DNA of 24,422 nucleotides, taken from NCBI GenBank assembly GCA_029865405.1, contig JAOUGZ010000005.1, positions 1-24,422 of the forward strand, written 5' to 3'. The notes below the pieces were generated by a model. It did no database searches, was not told the origin of the DNA, and saw nothing but the letters and a program-made list of their open reading frames with translations. Both the position numbers and the translations under genes were made by a program. Below, piece after piece: positions 1-7,676 of this stretch. The stretch is from Betaproteobacteria bacterium (GTDB lineage Bacteria; Pseudomonadota; Gammaproteobacteria; Burkholderiales; SG8-39). Position 1 is the stretch's first letter. Each line of letters starts with the position of its first letter.

Positions 1-1
1 C

Positions 2-1861
2 CTGCGGCCGAACAAGTTCACCTGGCTCGGCTCCACCAAGCCGCTCGATGCGTTCAAGTACTTCTTCCGCGAGACCCCCGAAGGCATCATCCTCGCGCAC
101 TGCTACCAGTACGAGGAGGGGCGCTCGACCTGGGTGATCGAGACCGACGAGCAGACCTGGAAGAACTTCGGCTTCGACAGGATGAGCGAGGCGGAGATGC
201 TGCCGGTGCTCGAGCGCGTGTTCGCCGAGGAGCTCGAGGGCCATCCGCTCGTCGCCAACCGCTCGATCTGGCGCAACTTTCCCACCATCGTCAACGAGAC
301 CTGGGTGAAGGGCAACGCGGTGCTGATCGGCGACGCCAAGGCCACGGCGCACTTCTCCATCGGCTCGGGCACCAAGCTCGCCATGGAGGACGCGATCGCC
401 CTGTACGAGGCGCTGAGGACGGAAGGCGCGGTGCAGAAGGCGCTCGCCACTTACGACACCGCGCGGCGCGAGGAGGTGGAGAAGACGCAGCACGCGGCGA
501 ACGTGTCGCTTGCCTGGTTCGAGCACATGCGGCGCTACTGGGGCATGGCGCCCGAGCAATTCGCCTTCGGCGTCATGTCGCGCTCCAAGCAGATCACCTG
601 GGAAAACCTGGAGCTGCGGGACCCCGCCTACGTGCAGGGCATGCACCGCTGGTTCGCGCAGCAGGTGAAGGCGCAGGGCTTCGACATCGACATGCAGAAC
701 CCGCCGGTGCCGATGTTCACGCCGTTCCGCCTGCGCGACATGGTGGTGGAGAACCGCGTCGTCGTCTCGCCCATGGACCAGTACTCGGCGGTGGACGGCA
801 TGCCCACCGACTGGCACTTCGTGCACCTCGGCAGCCGCGCCGTCGGCGGCGCAGGCCTGGTCTACGTCGAGATGACCTGCACCTCGCCCGAGGCGCGCAT
901 CACCCCGGGCTGCACGGGGCTGTGGAACGAAGCGCAGCGCGATGCGTTCAGGCGCATCGCCGACTTCTGCCATGGCAATTCCAAGGCGAAGCTCTGCATG
1001 CAGATCGGACATTCGGGGCGCAAGGGCTCGACGCAGCTCGGCTGGGAGCGCATGGACCACCCGCTCGAGCAAGGCAACTGGCCGCTGGTGTCGGCCTCGC
1101 CCTTGCCCTACCTCGAGGGCGAGTCGCAGGTGCCGCGCGAGATGGCGCGCGCCGACATGGACCGCATCCGCGACGATTTCGCGCGCTCTGCGCAGTACGC
1201 CGACCAGGCGGGCTTCGACATGCTCGAGCTGCACATGGCGCACGGGTACCTCCTTGCGAGCTTCATCTCGCCGCTCACCAATCACCGGAAAGACGAATAC
1301 GGGGGCGCAATCGAGCGCCGCCTGCGCTGGCCGCTGGAAGTGTTCCGCGCCTGCCGCGAGGCCTGGCCGAAGGAAAAGCCCATGTCGGTGCGCATCTCGG
1401 CGACCGACTGGGCGCCGGGCGGCCTGTCGGGCGAAGACCTCGTCGCCATGACGAAGATGCTGAAGGCCGCGGGCTGCGACCTGATCGACGTCTCCACCGG
1501 CCAGACCGTGCCGCACCAGAAACCGGTATACGGCCGCATGTACCAGGCGAGCTACGCCGACTGGGTAAGAAACGAAGTCGGCATCGCGACGATGACCGTG
1601 GGCGCGGTGACCACGCCCGACCAGGTGAACACGCTCCTCGCCGCGGGCAAGGCGGACCTCATAGCGCTCGCGCGCCCGCACCTGGCCAACCCCTACTTCA
1701 CGCTGCAGGCCTCGGCCTGGTACCAGGAGATGCGCCAGTACTGGCCGCCGCAGTACTTCCCGGGCCGCGACCAGGCCTACCGCAACGCCGCGCGCGAGCG
1801 CGCCGAGCTCACCGACACCAAGCTGCGCGCCCGGCCGGCGAGCCACGAGGTGAAGACATGA
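2..1861 (+). CDS. Bifunctional FAD monooxygenase / OYE-type reductase (salicylyl-CoA 5-hydroxylase or 2-aminobenzoyl-CoA monooxygenase/reductase type), 5' partial
   Basis: The frame is open from base 2, so the N-terminus lies outside the window; 619 residues are visible. The first ~190 residues are the C-terminal part of a PHBH-type FAD monooxygenase, with the flavin-binding GDAKATAHFSIGSG segment and a following acidic helix (MEDAIALYEAL). From about residue 230 an old-yellow-enzyme TIM barrel begins (FTPFRLRDMVVENRVVVSPM), continuing through MQIGHSGRKG, HMAHGYLLASFISPLTN, YGGAIERRLRWP and the late phosphate-binding LIALARPHLANPYF. This fusion is typical of 2-aminobenzoyl-CoA monooxygenase/reductase and of proteins annotated as bifunctional salicylyl-CoA 5-hydroxylase/oxidoreductase. 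They hydroxylate, and may then reduce, an aryl-CoA ring in the cytoplasm. Family length is near 780, so about 160 residues including the Rossmann GxGxxG are missing. The stop overlaps the next start (ATGA). The exact aryl-CoA substrate cannot be decided here. Confidence 0.9.
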   Translation: MRPNKFTWLGSTKPLDAFKYFFRETPEGIILAHCYQYEEGRSTWVIETDEQTWKNFGFDRMSEAEMLPVLERVFAEELEGHPLVANRSIWRNFPTIVNETWVKGNAVLIGDAKATAHFSIGSGTKLAMEDAIALYEALRTEGAVQKALATYDTARREEVEKTQHAANVSLAWFEHMRRYWGMAPEQFAFGVMSRSKQITWENLELRDPAYVQGMHRWFAQQVKAQGFDIDMQNPPVPMFTPFRLRDMVVENRVVVSPMDQYSAVDGMPTDWHFVHLGSRAVGGAGLVYVEMTCTSPEARITPGCTGLWNEAQRDAFRRIADFCHGNSKAKLCMQIGHSGRKGSTQLGWERMDHPLEQGNWPLVSASPLPYLEGESQVPREMARADMDRIRDDFARSAQYADQAGFDMLELHMAHGYLLASFISPLTNHRKDEYGGAIERRLRWPLEVFRACREAWPKEKPMSVRISATDWAPGGLSGEDLVAMTKMLKAAGCDLIDVSTGQTVPHQKPVYGRMYQASYADWVRNEVGIATMTVGAVTTPDQVNTLLAAGKADLIALARPHLANPYFTLQASAWYQEMRQYWPPQYFPGRDQAYRNAARERAELTDTKLRARPASHEVKT

Positions 1862-2415
1862 AGCGCTGCGCCTGGGCCCGCAATCCGCTCGCGGTCCGCT
1901 ACCACGACCGCGAGTGGGGCGTGCCGGTGGAGAGCGACCGCACGCTCTTCGAGTTCCTGATCCTCGAGGGCGCCCAGGCGGGCTTGTCGTGGGACACGAT
2001 CCTGAAGAAGCGCGCCGGCTACCGCAAGGCGTTCGCGGGCTTCGACCCGGCGAAGGTGGCGCGCTTCGATGCGAAGAAGAAGCGTGCACTGATGGCCGAT
2101 GCCGGCATCGTGCGCAACCGCCTCAAGATCGAGGCGTCGGTGGCGAATGCAAAGGCGTTCCTCGTCGTGCAGGAGGAATACGGCAGCTTCGCGCGCTACG
2201 CCTGGGGGTTCGTGGGCGGCAAGCCGCTCGTCGGCCGCCGCCGGTCCCTTGGCGACGTGCCCGCGCGCAGCGAGCTCTCCGACGCGCTGTCGAAGGACCT
2301 GAAGAAGCGCGGTTTTCGCTTCGTCGGCTCGACCATCATGTACGCTTTCATGCAGGCGACGGGCATGGTGAACGACCACACGGTGGACTGCTTCCGATGG
2401 AAAGAATTGCGCTGA
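1858..2415 (+). CDS. tag: DNA-3-methyladenine glycosylase I
   Basis: This is a base-excision repair enzyme that removes 3-methyladenine from alkylated DNA. The 185-residue product has the family's usual length and near-identical landmarks to E. coli Tag: N-terminal MKRCAWA with zinc ligand Cys4, YHDREWGVP with His16, the LEGAQAGLSWDTILKKR substrate region around residues 36-53, and KKRGFRFVGSTIMYAFMQATG. It ends with GMVNDHTVDCF, which carries the second His/Cys pair of the zinc snap. The start is the ATG that overlaps the upstream stop by four bases. The pairing with an aryl-CoA hydroxylase looks like chance operon membership. Its own 3' end overlaps the next gene by 19 bp. Confidence 0.95.
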   Translation: MKRCAWARNPLAVRYHDREWGVPVESDRTLFEFLILEGAQAGLSWDTILKKRAGYRKAFAGFDPAKVARFDAKKKRALMADAGIVRNRLKIEASVANAKAFLVVQEEYGSFARYAWGFVGGKPLVGRRRSLGDVPARSELSDALSKDLKKRGFRFVGSTIMYAFMQATGMVNDHTVDCFRWKELR

Positions 2416-2882
2416 TCCTGGCGCTCGCGGCGGCGCCGGCCTGGGGCTTCGACGCCAACGGCATCGCCCTGGGCGCGAGCGAAACCGACGTGCGCAAGGC
2501 GTTTCCCGCGGCGCAGTGCAAGGCCATGGACTGGAAGACCGACGCCGCCGATCGACGCTGCGACACGGCGCAGGCCCGTTTCGCGGGTGCGGACGCGCGC
2601 ATCACCTTCTTCCTCAAGCAGGACGCGGTGCAGGCGTTCGACGCGCGCTTCCAGGAAAAGGACCTGCTCGCCGTCGTCGAGCACCTGCGCCAGCACTATG
2701 GCCGGCCGGACGCGGAAGGCCGCGAGACGTTTCCGCGGCGCGGCGACGCGCGCTCGGTCTACAAGGTGCGCTGGGAGAAGGGGCGCGACCGCGCGGTGCT
2801 CAGTTCCATGGCCGGGCGCCGGCGCGTCGACCTCAACGTCTGGCGCGGCGACTTCGACACCGAGGTCTACCGCATCAGGTAG
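2397..2882 (+). CDS. Small secreted protein of unknown function
   Basis: A 161-residue product with a short signal peptide (MERIALILALAAAPAWG, cleavage probably before FDANG). The mature part begins GIALGASETDVRKAFPAAQC, a pattern common in small periplasmic proteins that open with an 'is-it-my-turn' repeat-like segment (G-x-x-L/I-G-x-x-x-x-x-V-x-x-x-F-P). It holds three cysteines, two of them about 13-15 residues apart (AQCKAMDW...RRCDTA). I do not recognise a named domain. The start lies inside tag (19 bp overlap), so translation is probably coupled. The 3' end overlaps the convergent FkbM gene by 8 bp. Confidence 0.75.
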   Translation: MERIALILALAAAPAWGFDANGIALGASETDVRKAFPAAQCKAMDWKTDAADRRCDTAQARFAGADARITFFLKQDAVQAFDARFQEKDLLAVVEHLRQHYGRPDAEGRETFPRRGDARSVYKVRWEKGRDRAVLSSMAGRRRVDLNVWRGDFDTEVYRIR

Positions 2883-3642
2883 CGGCCTTGTCCATGAAGA
2901 AGGCGGTGAGGCCGGTCCAGTTGACGAGCTCGTAACCGAGCTCGCCGGCGAGCAGGCGGTATTTGGGGTCCGCCTGCATGCGCGCGAGCGTCGGCGCGTG
3001 GAACTCCACCAGGACGAGCCGCGGGCGGTGGCGCGTGAAATCGAGCGAGCGCAGCACCCATTCCTCGTGCCCCTCGACGTCGACGCTGAGCAGCGCGATG
3101 CGCCGGCCGCGAAAGCGCGAGGCCTCGAACACGTCGGTGAGCGTGCGCACGCGCACCGGACGCTCCGCGCACTCGTAGCCCAGGCGCCGGTACTCGGCGG
3201 CCTTCTGCGGATCGAGCGTGGAGAGCACCGAGTAGTGGCCGAACGAGTACAGCGTCGCCTCGCCCGGCGCGTCGCCGATGGCGCAGCACACGTTTTCGTC
3301 CTCCGGGCGCACCAGGTCGAAGACGTCGAGCTTCACGCGATCGACGTCGACGTTGATGCCGCGCCAGCCCTTGCGGTACAGGCGCCAGGTGTTGCTGTAC
3401 TTCTTCGGGTGGAAGCAGCCGACGTCGACATAGCAGCTCTCCTGCGGCGCAGCGGCGCCGAGGAACTGCTCGAGCACGACGTCTTCGCCCCACTGCGCGT
3501 AATGCGCGCCGCGCGCGCGGATGAGGTGCGCCTTGCGCAGCAGGAACAGGCGCCGCAGCAGCGGCACGCGCTCGACGAACGCAAACCACGCGCGCTGCCA
3601 GCGCTTGGCGCGCAGACGGGCGGGAGAGCGGAAACTCGTCAT
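2875..3642 (-). CDS. FkbM family SAM-dependent methyltransferase
   Basis: The product is 255 residues from the ATG at 3642. It shows the FkbM fold: AQWGEDVVLEQFL, then SAM motif I-like CYVDVGCFHPKKYSNTWRLY, an acidic strand end (GINVDVD), a second DAPGEATLYSFG strand, and the family signature LLSVDVEGHEEWVLRSLDF followed by PRLVLVEFHAP. Members methylate hydroxyl groups on sugars or polyketides; the substrate here is unknown. The first ~40 residues are basic and amphipathic (LRAKRWQRAWFAF). An in-frame ATG 25 codons upstream (3717) also exists, but it would overlap the divergent gene start and reads as low-complexity sequence, so I chose the inner start. No strong ribosome-binding site precedes either. 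Confidence 0.85.
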   Translation of the reverse strand: MTSFRSPARLRAKRWQRAWFAFVERVPLLRRLFLLRKAHLIRARGAHYAQWGEDVVLEQFLGAAAPQESCYVDVGCFHPKKYSNTWRLYRKGWRGINVDVDRVKLDVFDLVRPEDENVCCAIGDAPGEATLYSFGHYSVLSTLDPQKAAEYRRLGYECAERPVRVRTLTDVFEASRFRGRRIALLSVDVEGHEEWVLRSLDFTRHRPRLVLVEFHAPTLARMQADPKYRLLAGELGYELVNWTGLTAFFMDKAAT

Positions 3643-3677
3643 GCGTTGTGATTGTCCAACATTGCGCGATTGTGCCC

Positions 3678-3705
3678 TTGACAGCCCCGCTGCGCCCGGC
3701 ATCCT
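3678..3705 (+). promoter_or_regulatory. Possible sigma70 promoter for the cell wall hydrolase gene
   Basis: A perfect TTGACA lies at 3678-3683. After a 16 bp spacer comes CATCCT (3700-3705), a weak -10 with three matches to TATAAT. It ends 10 bases before the ATG at 3716, so the leader would be very short. The -35 match is striking in such GC-rich DNA, but the weak -10 keeps this tentative. Confidence 0.35.
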
Positions 3706-3715
3706 GTGAGCCGCC

Positions 3716-4324
3716 ATGTCCCTGCGCCACGCCTTCGACGAGCTTGCCTTCCGCGCCGCCTCGGCCTGGGCCGACGCGCGCCGCGGCGTGCGGCTTTTCT
3801 GGTACCGCAGGGATCTCGAGGCGATGGCCTTCGCGCTGCTGATCGGCGCCGCGCTGGTCGCCTTCGGCTACGGCATGCACGCCGTGCTCGCGCGCCACGC
3901 GCGCGCGCAGGAGCTCGCGCTCGAGACCGAGCGCATGAACCTGGCGTGCCTCGCGCGCAATGTGTACTTCGAGGCGCGCGGCGAGCCCGCCGAGGGGCAG
4001 TACGCGGTCGCCGAGGTGACCATGAACCGCAAGGCCTCGCGGCGCTATCCGGCTACGGTGTGCGAGGTGGTGCACGAAAAGCGCTGGGACGCGATCCGCA
4101 AACGCTATGTCGGCGCCTTCTCGTGGACCGAGTTCTACGCCGTGCCCGAGCCGGCAGGCGAGGCCTGGGCGTTCGCGCAGAAAGTCGCCGAAGAGGTGTA
4201 CTACGGGCGCGCGCCGGCGCGGGTCGACGGCGCCACCTTCTACCACGCGACTTACATCAAGCCGAGCTGGGCGGGAAAGCAGGAGCGCGTCGCCCGCATC
4301 GGGCGGCACGTGTTCTACCGCTAG
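3716..4324 (+). CDS. Membrane-anchored cell wall hydrolase (SleB / Hydrolase_2 family)
   Basis: A 202-residue protein with a cytoplasmic N-terminus of about 40 residues and one transmembrane segment near residues 41-60 (AFALLIGAALVAFGYGMHAV). An extracytoplasmic Hydrolase_2 domain follows: LARNVYFEARGEPAEGQYAV with the conserved Glu of the FEARGE motif, then VAEVTMNRKAS, and the C-terminal ATFYHATYIKPSWA and RIGRHVFYR blocks. Relatives (SleB, CwlJ) cleave peptidoglycan in spore cortex. In proteobacteria the same domain is assumed to act in wall remodelling. Its stop codon shares the palindrome CTAG with the stop of the convergent gene. Confidence 0.88.
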   Translation: MSLRHAFDELAFRAASAWADARRGVRLFWYRRDLEAMAFALLIGAALVAFGYGMHAVLARHARAQELALETERMNLACLARNVYFEARGEPAEGQYAVAEVTMNRKASRRYPATVCEVVHEKRWDAIRKRYVGAFSWTEFYAVPEPAGEAWAFAQKVAEEVYYGRAPARVDGATFYHATYIKPSWAGKQERVARIGRHVFYR

Positions 4325-5124
4325 CGCTTTTCGAACTTGAGGGTGAAGCGGTCGCTCTCGCCGATCGCCCGGTACTTGTCGCGCTCGTGCGCCTTCAGGC
4401 GGTAGGCGGGCGGCAGCGTCCATACGCCCTCCGGGTGATCCTTGGTGTCCTTCGGGTTGGCGTTGACCTCCGAGCGCCCGAGCAGGCGAAAGCCCGCGCG
4501 CTCGATGAGCGCGACGGCGTAGTCCTCGCGCACGTAGCCGGACTTCATCTGCGCCGCCTGCGTCTGGTCCGTACGCCCGCGGTGATCGACCACGCCGAGG
4601 ATGCCGCCGGGCTTGAGCGCCCGGTGGAACGCGCGCAGCGCGCCGTCGATCTCGCCGCGCTCCACCCAGTTGTGCAGGTTGCGGAAGGTCAGCACGAAGT
4701 CGGCGCTGCCCGCCGGCGCGACCTCGTGCAGGCCGGCGTTGAACTGCGTCACCAGCACCTTGCCGTAGAGCGCCGGCTCGGCGGCGAGCCGCGCGAGGAG
4801 CTTCTGGTGGTCGGCGAGGTAGCGCGGGGGCGCAGCCGCGTCGCGGCTGGCGGCGATGTAGCGCCCCTTGTCCCGCAGGTGCGGCGCGAGGATCTCCAGG
4901 TAGTAACCGGCGCTGCCGGGCAGGATCTCCACCACCACGCTGTCCTCGCGCACGCCGAAGAATTCGAGCACTTCGCGCGGATGGCGGTACGGGTCGCGCG
5001 CAACGTTGGCAGGCGTGCGGTGTGGCGCGGCGACCCGCTGCGCGAGGAGGTCGCGATCCGCGATCGGGGCCTGGGCGCAGCCGGCGGCGAGCGCCGCGAG
5101 CAGCAGGGCGCGAATCACGATCAC
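4321..5124 (-). CDS. Exported class I SAM methyltransferase-like lipoprotein (COG4798 type)
   Basis: A 267-residue product starting at GTG 5124, which overlaps the stop of the DM13 gene by four bases (GTGA). The N-terminus VIVIRALLLAALAAGCAQAP is a lipoprotein signal with a good lipobox (LAAGC). The mature part is a Rossmann methyltransferase: VVVEILPGSAGYYLEIL (motif I), SADFVLTFRNLHNW (motif IV region) and HRALKPGGILGVVDHRG (post-motif). Proteins of COG4798 look like methyltransferases but many carry export signals; no periplasmic SAM source is known, so real activity is doubtful. It is the last gene of the minus-strand run. A second possible GTG start lies at 5118. Confidence 0.8.
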   Translation of the reverse strand: MIVIRALLLAALAAGCAQAPIADRDLLAQRVAAPHRTPANVARDPYRHPREVLEFFGVREDSVVVEILPGSAGYYLEILAPHLRDKGRYIAASRDAAAPPRYLADHQKLLARLAAEPALYGKVLVTQFNAGLHEVAPAGSADFVLTFRNLHNWVERGEIDGALRAFHRALKPGGILGVVDHRGRTDQTQAAQMKSGYVREDYAVALIERAGFRLLGRSEVNANPKDTKDHPEGVWTLPPAYRLKAHERDKYRAIGESDRFTLKFEKR

Positions 5125-5591
5125 CGGTAGCGCGCGGCGGTGATGAACTGGCCGAAGGACTCGCACCACACGATCACGGTGGTGTAGGCCTGCGGGTCGA
5201 TGGACGCGGGCACCGGGACGATGAAGTTCTCGAAGGTCTTCACGTCGCCGACGCGCGCCATCTTCGCTTTCAGGCGCCTGAAGTCGGTCTCGGTCTCGAC
5301 GAACTCGGGCGACAGGTAGAGCTTGTAGTCGGGCCCCGGGGCGATCCTGCCCATCAGCGTGACCGCGCTGCGGCTCACCGACACGGTGCCTTCGCCCCAG
5401 TGCAGGAAGTCGCTGTCCTTGAGGTCCCGCTTGAATTCGCCCTTGAACTCGGCCTTGCCGGCCGCGGCGGTGACTTCGCCGGCGGAGGGCGCGGCCGGCG
5501 CGGTGAGGATGGGCAGCAGGTAGATGCCCAGGCCGATCCCGGCGACGAGGGCCGCGGCGTGCGTGGCGGCGAGGACGAGGAGCTTCTTCAC
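5121..5591 (-). CDS. DM13 domain-containing exported protein
   Basis: A 156-residue protein with an N-terminal hydrophobic signal or anchor (MKKLLVLAATHAAALVAGIGLGIYLLPIL). A DM13 domain follows from about residue 45 to the end. Landmarks are FKGEFKRDLKDSDFLHWGEGTVSV, the PDYKLYLSPEF strand, and the closing TTVIVWCESFGQFITAA with a single conserved Cys. DM13 is a domain proposed to bind a redox cofactor or heme in cytochrome-domain proteins, but its function in bacteria is not established. Start ATG overlaps the stop of the DUF1622 gene (ATGA) and its stop overlaps the next gene, so the three are almost certainly co-translated. Confidence 0.85.
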   Translation of the reverse strand: MKKLLVLAATHAAALVAGIGLGIYLLPILTAPAAPSAGEVTAAAGKAEFKGEFKRDLKDSDFLHWGEGTVSVSRSAVTLMGRIAPGPDYKLYLSPEFVETETDFRRLKAKMARVGDVKTFENFIVPVPASIDPQAYTTVIVWCESFGQFITAARYR

Positions 5592-5953
5592 GCGTCGGGC
5601 GTAGCGCTCCGCCAGGGCCAGCGGCCTTCGATCTCGACCTGCAGCGCCACGCTGAGGAAGGTGCGGATGAGGACGATGAGGCCGAGGACGAGGACGCCGT
5701 CCAGGGTCGGCGTGATGGCTACCGTGCGGATGATGTCCGCCGCGATCAGCAACTCGAGGCCGAGGAGAATCCCCTGTCCGAGGTCCTGGCGCAGCCGCCG
5801 GTAGGGCTCGGGCACGCGCCGGCCCGAGGACACGAAGCGCGCCGTGGCGACCACGATGCCCAGCACGATGACGAGGACGCCGACGCCGTCGATCGCCAGG
5901 CCGACGGCTTCGACGGCTTCGCGAAAGGCGGGCAAGGCGGGTGCGGCGCTCAA
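5588..5953 (-). CDS. DUF1622 membrane protein
   Basis: A 121-residue integral membrane protein with three hydrophobic segments: AIDGVGVLVIVLGIVVATARFV (about 19-40), LGQGILLGLELLIAADIIRTV (about 58-78) and DGVLVLGLIVLIRTFLSVAL (about 85-104). The basic loop RRLRQDLGQGILLGLELLIAADI and the tail FLSVALQVEIEGRWPW are the DUF1622 signature. The start is TTG at 5953, since no ATG or GTG is in frame upstream. This TTG overlaps the stop of a 20-codon open frame (MTAGHGT..., 5950-6012), which may provide translational coupling. Function unknown; DUF1622 proteins often sit beside stress or redox genes. Confidence 0.85.
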   Translation of the reverse strand: MSAAPALPAFREAVEAVGLAIDGVGVLVIVLGIVVATARFVSSGRRVPEPYRRLRQDLGQGILLGLELLIAADIIRTVAITPTLDGVLVLGLIVLIRTFLSVALQVEIEGRWPWRSATPDA

Positions 5954-6022
5954 CGGGTCCGGCCCTTCGGCGCCGCCTGCATGCTCTTCATGGTGCCGTG
6001 TCCTGCAGTCATGTACTGGGCA

Positions 6023-6304
6023 TCAAGCCTTCAGCTCGACCAGCACCTCATGATATCGGTGGTCGTCGACGTTCTTCGCCGCGTGCGTGTCGCCGCCCCT
6101 GCGATAGTAGACCTCGCCCGCGTTGAGCGTCGCCCGCGTGGTGCCGCTCGCGCGGGTCACCTCGAGCGTGCCGCCCTCGATCGGGTAGAAGAAGTAGTCG
6201 TGGTCGTGGCGGTGCGCCTCGATCGTCTCGCCGGGCTGGAGCGTGAACTCCCACACGCGCACGCGCTCGTTCTCGAAGATCAGCTTGGTTCCGACGTCCG
6301 GCAT
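6023..6304 (-). CDS. Small single-domain cupin
   Basis: A 93-residue protein consisting of one cupin barrel. It contains GETIEAHRHDHDYFFYPIEGG (cupin motif 1, with three histidines in HRHDHD) and NAGEVYYRRGGDTHAAKNV (motif 2, with the motif-2 His), so the metal site appears intact. The start is supported by a strong AGGAGG seven bases upstream. It sits 23 bp after a second, longer cupin gene in the same direction, and the two look like tandem paralogues. Small cupins of this kind may be dioxygenases, isomerases or binding proteins; none can be assigned here. Confidence 0.82.
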   Translation of the reverse strand: MPDVGTKLIFENERVRVWEFTLQPGETIEAHRHDHDYFFYPIEGGTLEVTRASGTTRATLNAGEVYYRRGGDTHAAKNVDDHRYHEVLVELKA

Positions 6305-6327
6305 GGGGCCTCCTGCTCGATGCGCGC

Positions 6328-6657
6328 TCACGCTTCCTGGATGAAATCGTACTTGCCGACGCCCTGGATGAGCAAGAACCGGCAGGGCACGTTCGCTTGA
6401 TTCGACACTTTGTGCGGCGTCGAGGGCGTCACGCTCGCGCTCTGGCCGGCGCCCAGCGCGTGGCGCGCGGCCGGCGCGCGCGTCTCGATCACCACCGTGC
6501 CTTCGAGGCCGTAGTAGTAGTCGGCCACCGCGCTGTGCCGGTGCCAGGGGATGGTCTCGCCTGCATCGAGCGTGTACTCGCGCACGAGGACGTCGGCACC
6601 CTTGGCGACGACATGGATGTTGCGGACCTTGTAGGGCTGCGGCTTTGCCGGGGTCAC
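6328..6657 (-). CDS. Small single-domain cupin
   Basis: A 109-residue cupin starting at GTG 6657, preceded by AGGAGG with a six-base gap. Motif 1 reads DAGETIPWHRHSAVADYYYG (two histidines), and motif 2 has ASVTPSTPHKVSNQ with its His. The C-terminus CRFLLIQGVGKYDFIQEA resembles a family of cupins annotated only as domain-containing proteins. It shares the order and spacing of motifs with the downstream 93-residue cupin. Co-transcribed with DUF2784 upstream (32 bp gap). Confidence 0.82.
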   Translation of the reverse strand: MTPAKPQPYKVRNIHVVAKGADVLVREYTLDAGETIPWHRHSAVADYYYGLEGTVVIETRAPAARHALGAGQSASVTPSTPHKVSNQANVPCRFLLIQGVGKYDFIQEA

Positions 6658-6689
6658 TCGGTTCCTCCTGCTTTCGCTGCCTGCGTGGC

Positions 6690-7052
6690 TTATCGCGCAG
6701 TCCACAGAAGCACGATCGCGTAGACGAGTGCATTCCACACCAGAATCGACGCGCCCGCCACCAGCTCGAGCTGGCGCGGCATGCCGCGCGGGTAGACCAG
6801 GGGCCCGATGTAGTGCTCGACGAAGCCGCCCTGGTAGCCCAGCTGGCCGGCGCGCGCGCGCAACGAGTTTTCCATCGGCGTCAGCGGGCAGGTCCAGCTC
6901 ATGAAGTTGACGACCGAGGACCACAGCACCACGGGCACGTGTATCCACAGCCACGCGAGGCTGAAATAGGCCAGCGCGCCGCCGAAGACGGCGAACGCCA
7001 CGAAGAGGAAGTGGGCGAGCAGGACGAGGCTTGCGCCGATGCGGTAGAGCAT
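6690..7052 (-). CDS. DUF2784 membrane protein
   Basis: A 120-residue protein with about four hydrophobic segments: YRIGASLVLLAHFLFVAFAVFGG, SLAWLWIHVPVVLWSSVVNFM, and two near the C-terminus (ELVAGASILVWNALVYAIVLL). The motif NFMSWTCPLTPMENSLR, followed by FVEHYIGPLVYPRGMPR, is diagnostic of DUF2784. No function is known. It is followed directly by the two cupins. Confidence 0.88.
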   Translation of the reverse strand: MLYRIGASLVLLAHFLFVAFAVFGGALAYFSLAWLWIHVPVVLWSSVVNFMSWTCPLTPMENSLRARAGQLGYQGGFVEHYIGPLVYPRGMPRQLELVAGASILVWNALVYAIVLLWTAR

Positions 7053-7084
7053 GCGCAGGGTCGTTGCTTAACGTTCGCGTTTTA

Positions 7085-7111
7085 CTGCGCCGCGCGCAGC
7101 GCGCAGCGCAG
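7085..7111. repeat. Imperfect inverted repeat between VOC and DUF2784 genes
   Basis: CTGCGC-C-GCGC pairs with GCGC-A-GCGCAG across a five-base loop, giving a ten-pair stem with one mismatch. There is no T-run on either side (on the minus strand it is followed by TAAAACG), so it is not a classical intrinsic terminator. It may still slow or stabilise the minus-strand transcript, or be a REP-like element. The rest of the 113 bp gap holds nothing I recognise. Confidence 0.5.
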
Positions 7112-7165
7112 AGTGAAAGGCGTCGGACAACAACGCGCATTTAGGCCTCACCGGCATCTCTTGCT

Positions 7166-7546
7166 TCACTTGGCTGAGGGATCGGCTTGTATGACCCCAA
7201 ACATCAAGCCGCCCGGTTCCGCGCAGGTGGCGTACCAGCCTATGCCCGGAATTGGAATCTTCCCTTCCATGATCTTGCCGCCGTTCCGCTCTACCTGCAC
7301 CAGCACTTCGTCGAGATTCTGCACGGGGATCGTCACCTGCGTCGTGGGCCTTTCGGCCGCCAGCGGCGCGTCCTTGATAGCGCCCATGCCTCCATCAATC
7401 CCCGGCTCTCCGGCGGGGCCCGCCTGAATTCGGTAGTACTCGTACGGCATTGGAAACCTCTCGAAGCGCCAGCCGAGAACGAGCTCAAAGAAGCGCCGCG
7501 CTTTGGGAAGATCACTAACGGTAAGGTCAAAGTAGGTCGGCTTCAT
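7166..7546 (-). CDS. VOC family (glyoxalase/bleomycin resistance fold) protein
   Basis: A 126-residue vicinal-oxygen-chelate protein. The pattern is FDLTVSDLPKARRFFELVLGW at the start (first beta-alpha-beta unit), PTTQVTIPVQNLDEVLVQVERNGG in the second unit, and GIGWYATCAEPGGLMFGVIQAD at the end with the metal-site Glu. Substrate unknown. Its codons carry more A/T at third positions than the neighbours (for example TTT GAC CTT ACC GTT AGT), suggesting a more recent arrival or lower expression. No ribosome-binding site is obvious upstream of the ATG at 7546. Confidence 0.85.
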   Translation of the reverse strand: MKPTYFDLTVSDLPKARRFFELVLGWRFERFPMPYEYYRIQAGPAGEPGIDGGMGAIKDAPLAAERPTTQVTIPVQNLDEVLVQVERNGGKIMEGKIPIPGIGWYATCAEPGGLMFGVIQADPSAK

Positions 7547-7572
7547 GATTAGCGCAGCGCGGATTACGTGAG

Positions 7573-7628
7573 GCCTGACTTATTGATCAGGTCGCTTCAG
7601 GCGGGGGGGCAAGACTATCCATAGATAG
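7573..7628. repeat. Short inverted repeats in the VOC / PsiE spacer
   Basis: Within the 130 bp gap between two minus-strand genes, GCCTGA (7573-7578) can pair with TCAGGC (7597-7602), or CCTGA with TCAGG at 7587-7591. CTATC (7615-7619) pairs with GATAG (7624-7628) across CATA. The spacer is the most AT-rich part of the window, and probably holds the promoter of the VOC gene and the end of the psiE transcript. None of the stems is long enough to call a terminator. Confidence 0.35.
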
Positions 7629-7676
7629 ATTGAACCATCTACTCATGGACAGGACTAGATGCCGGCATGTATCCCG

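Noticed and set aside
3643..3717. Longer N-terminus for the FkbM methyltransferase from ATG 3717
   Set aside because: It would overlap the divergent start at 3716 and adds a segment without family similarity.
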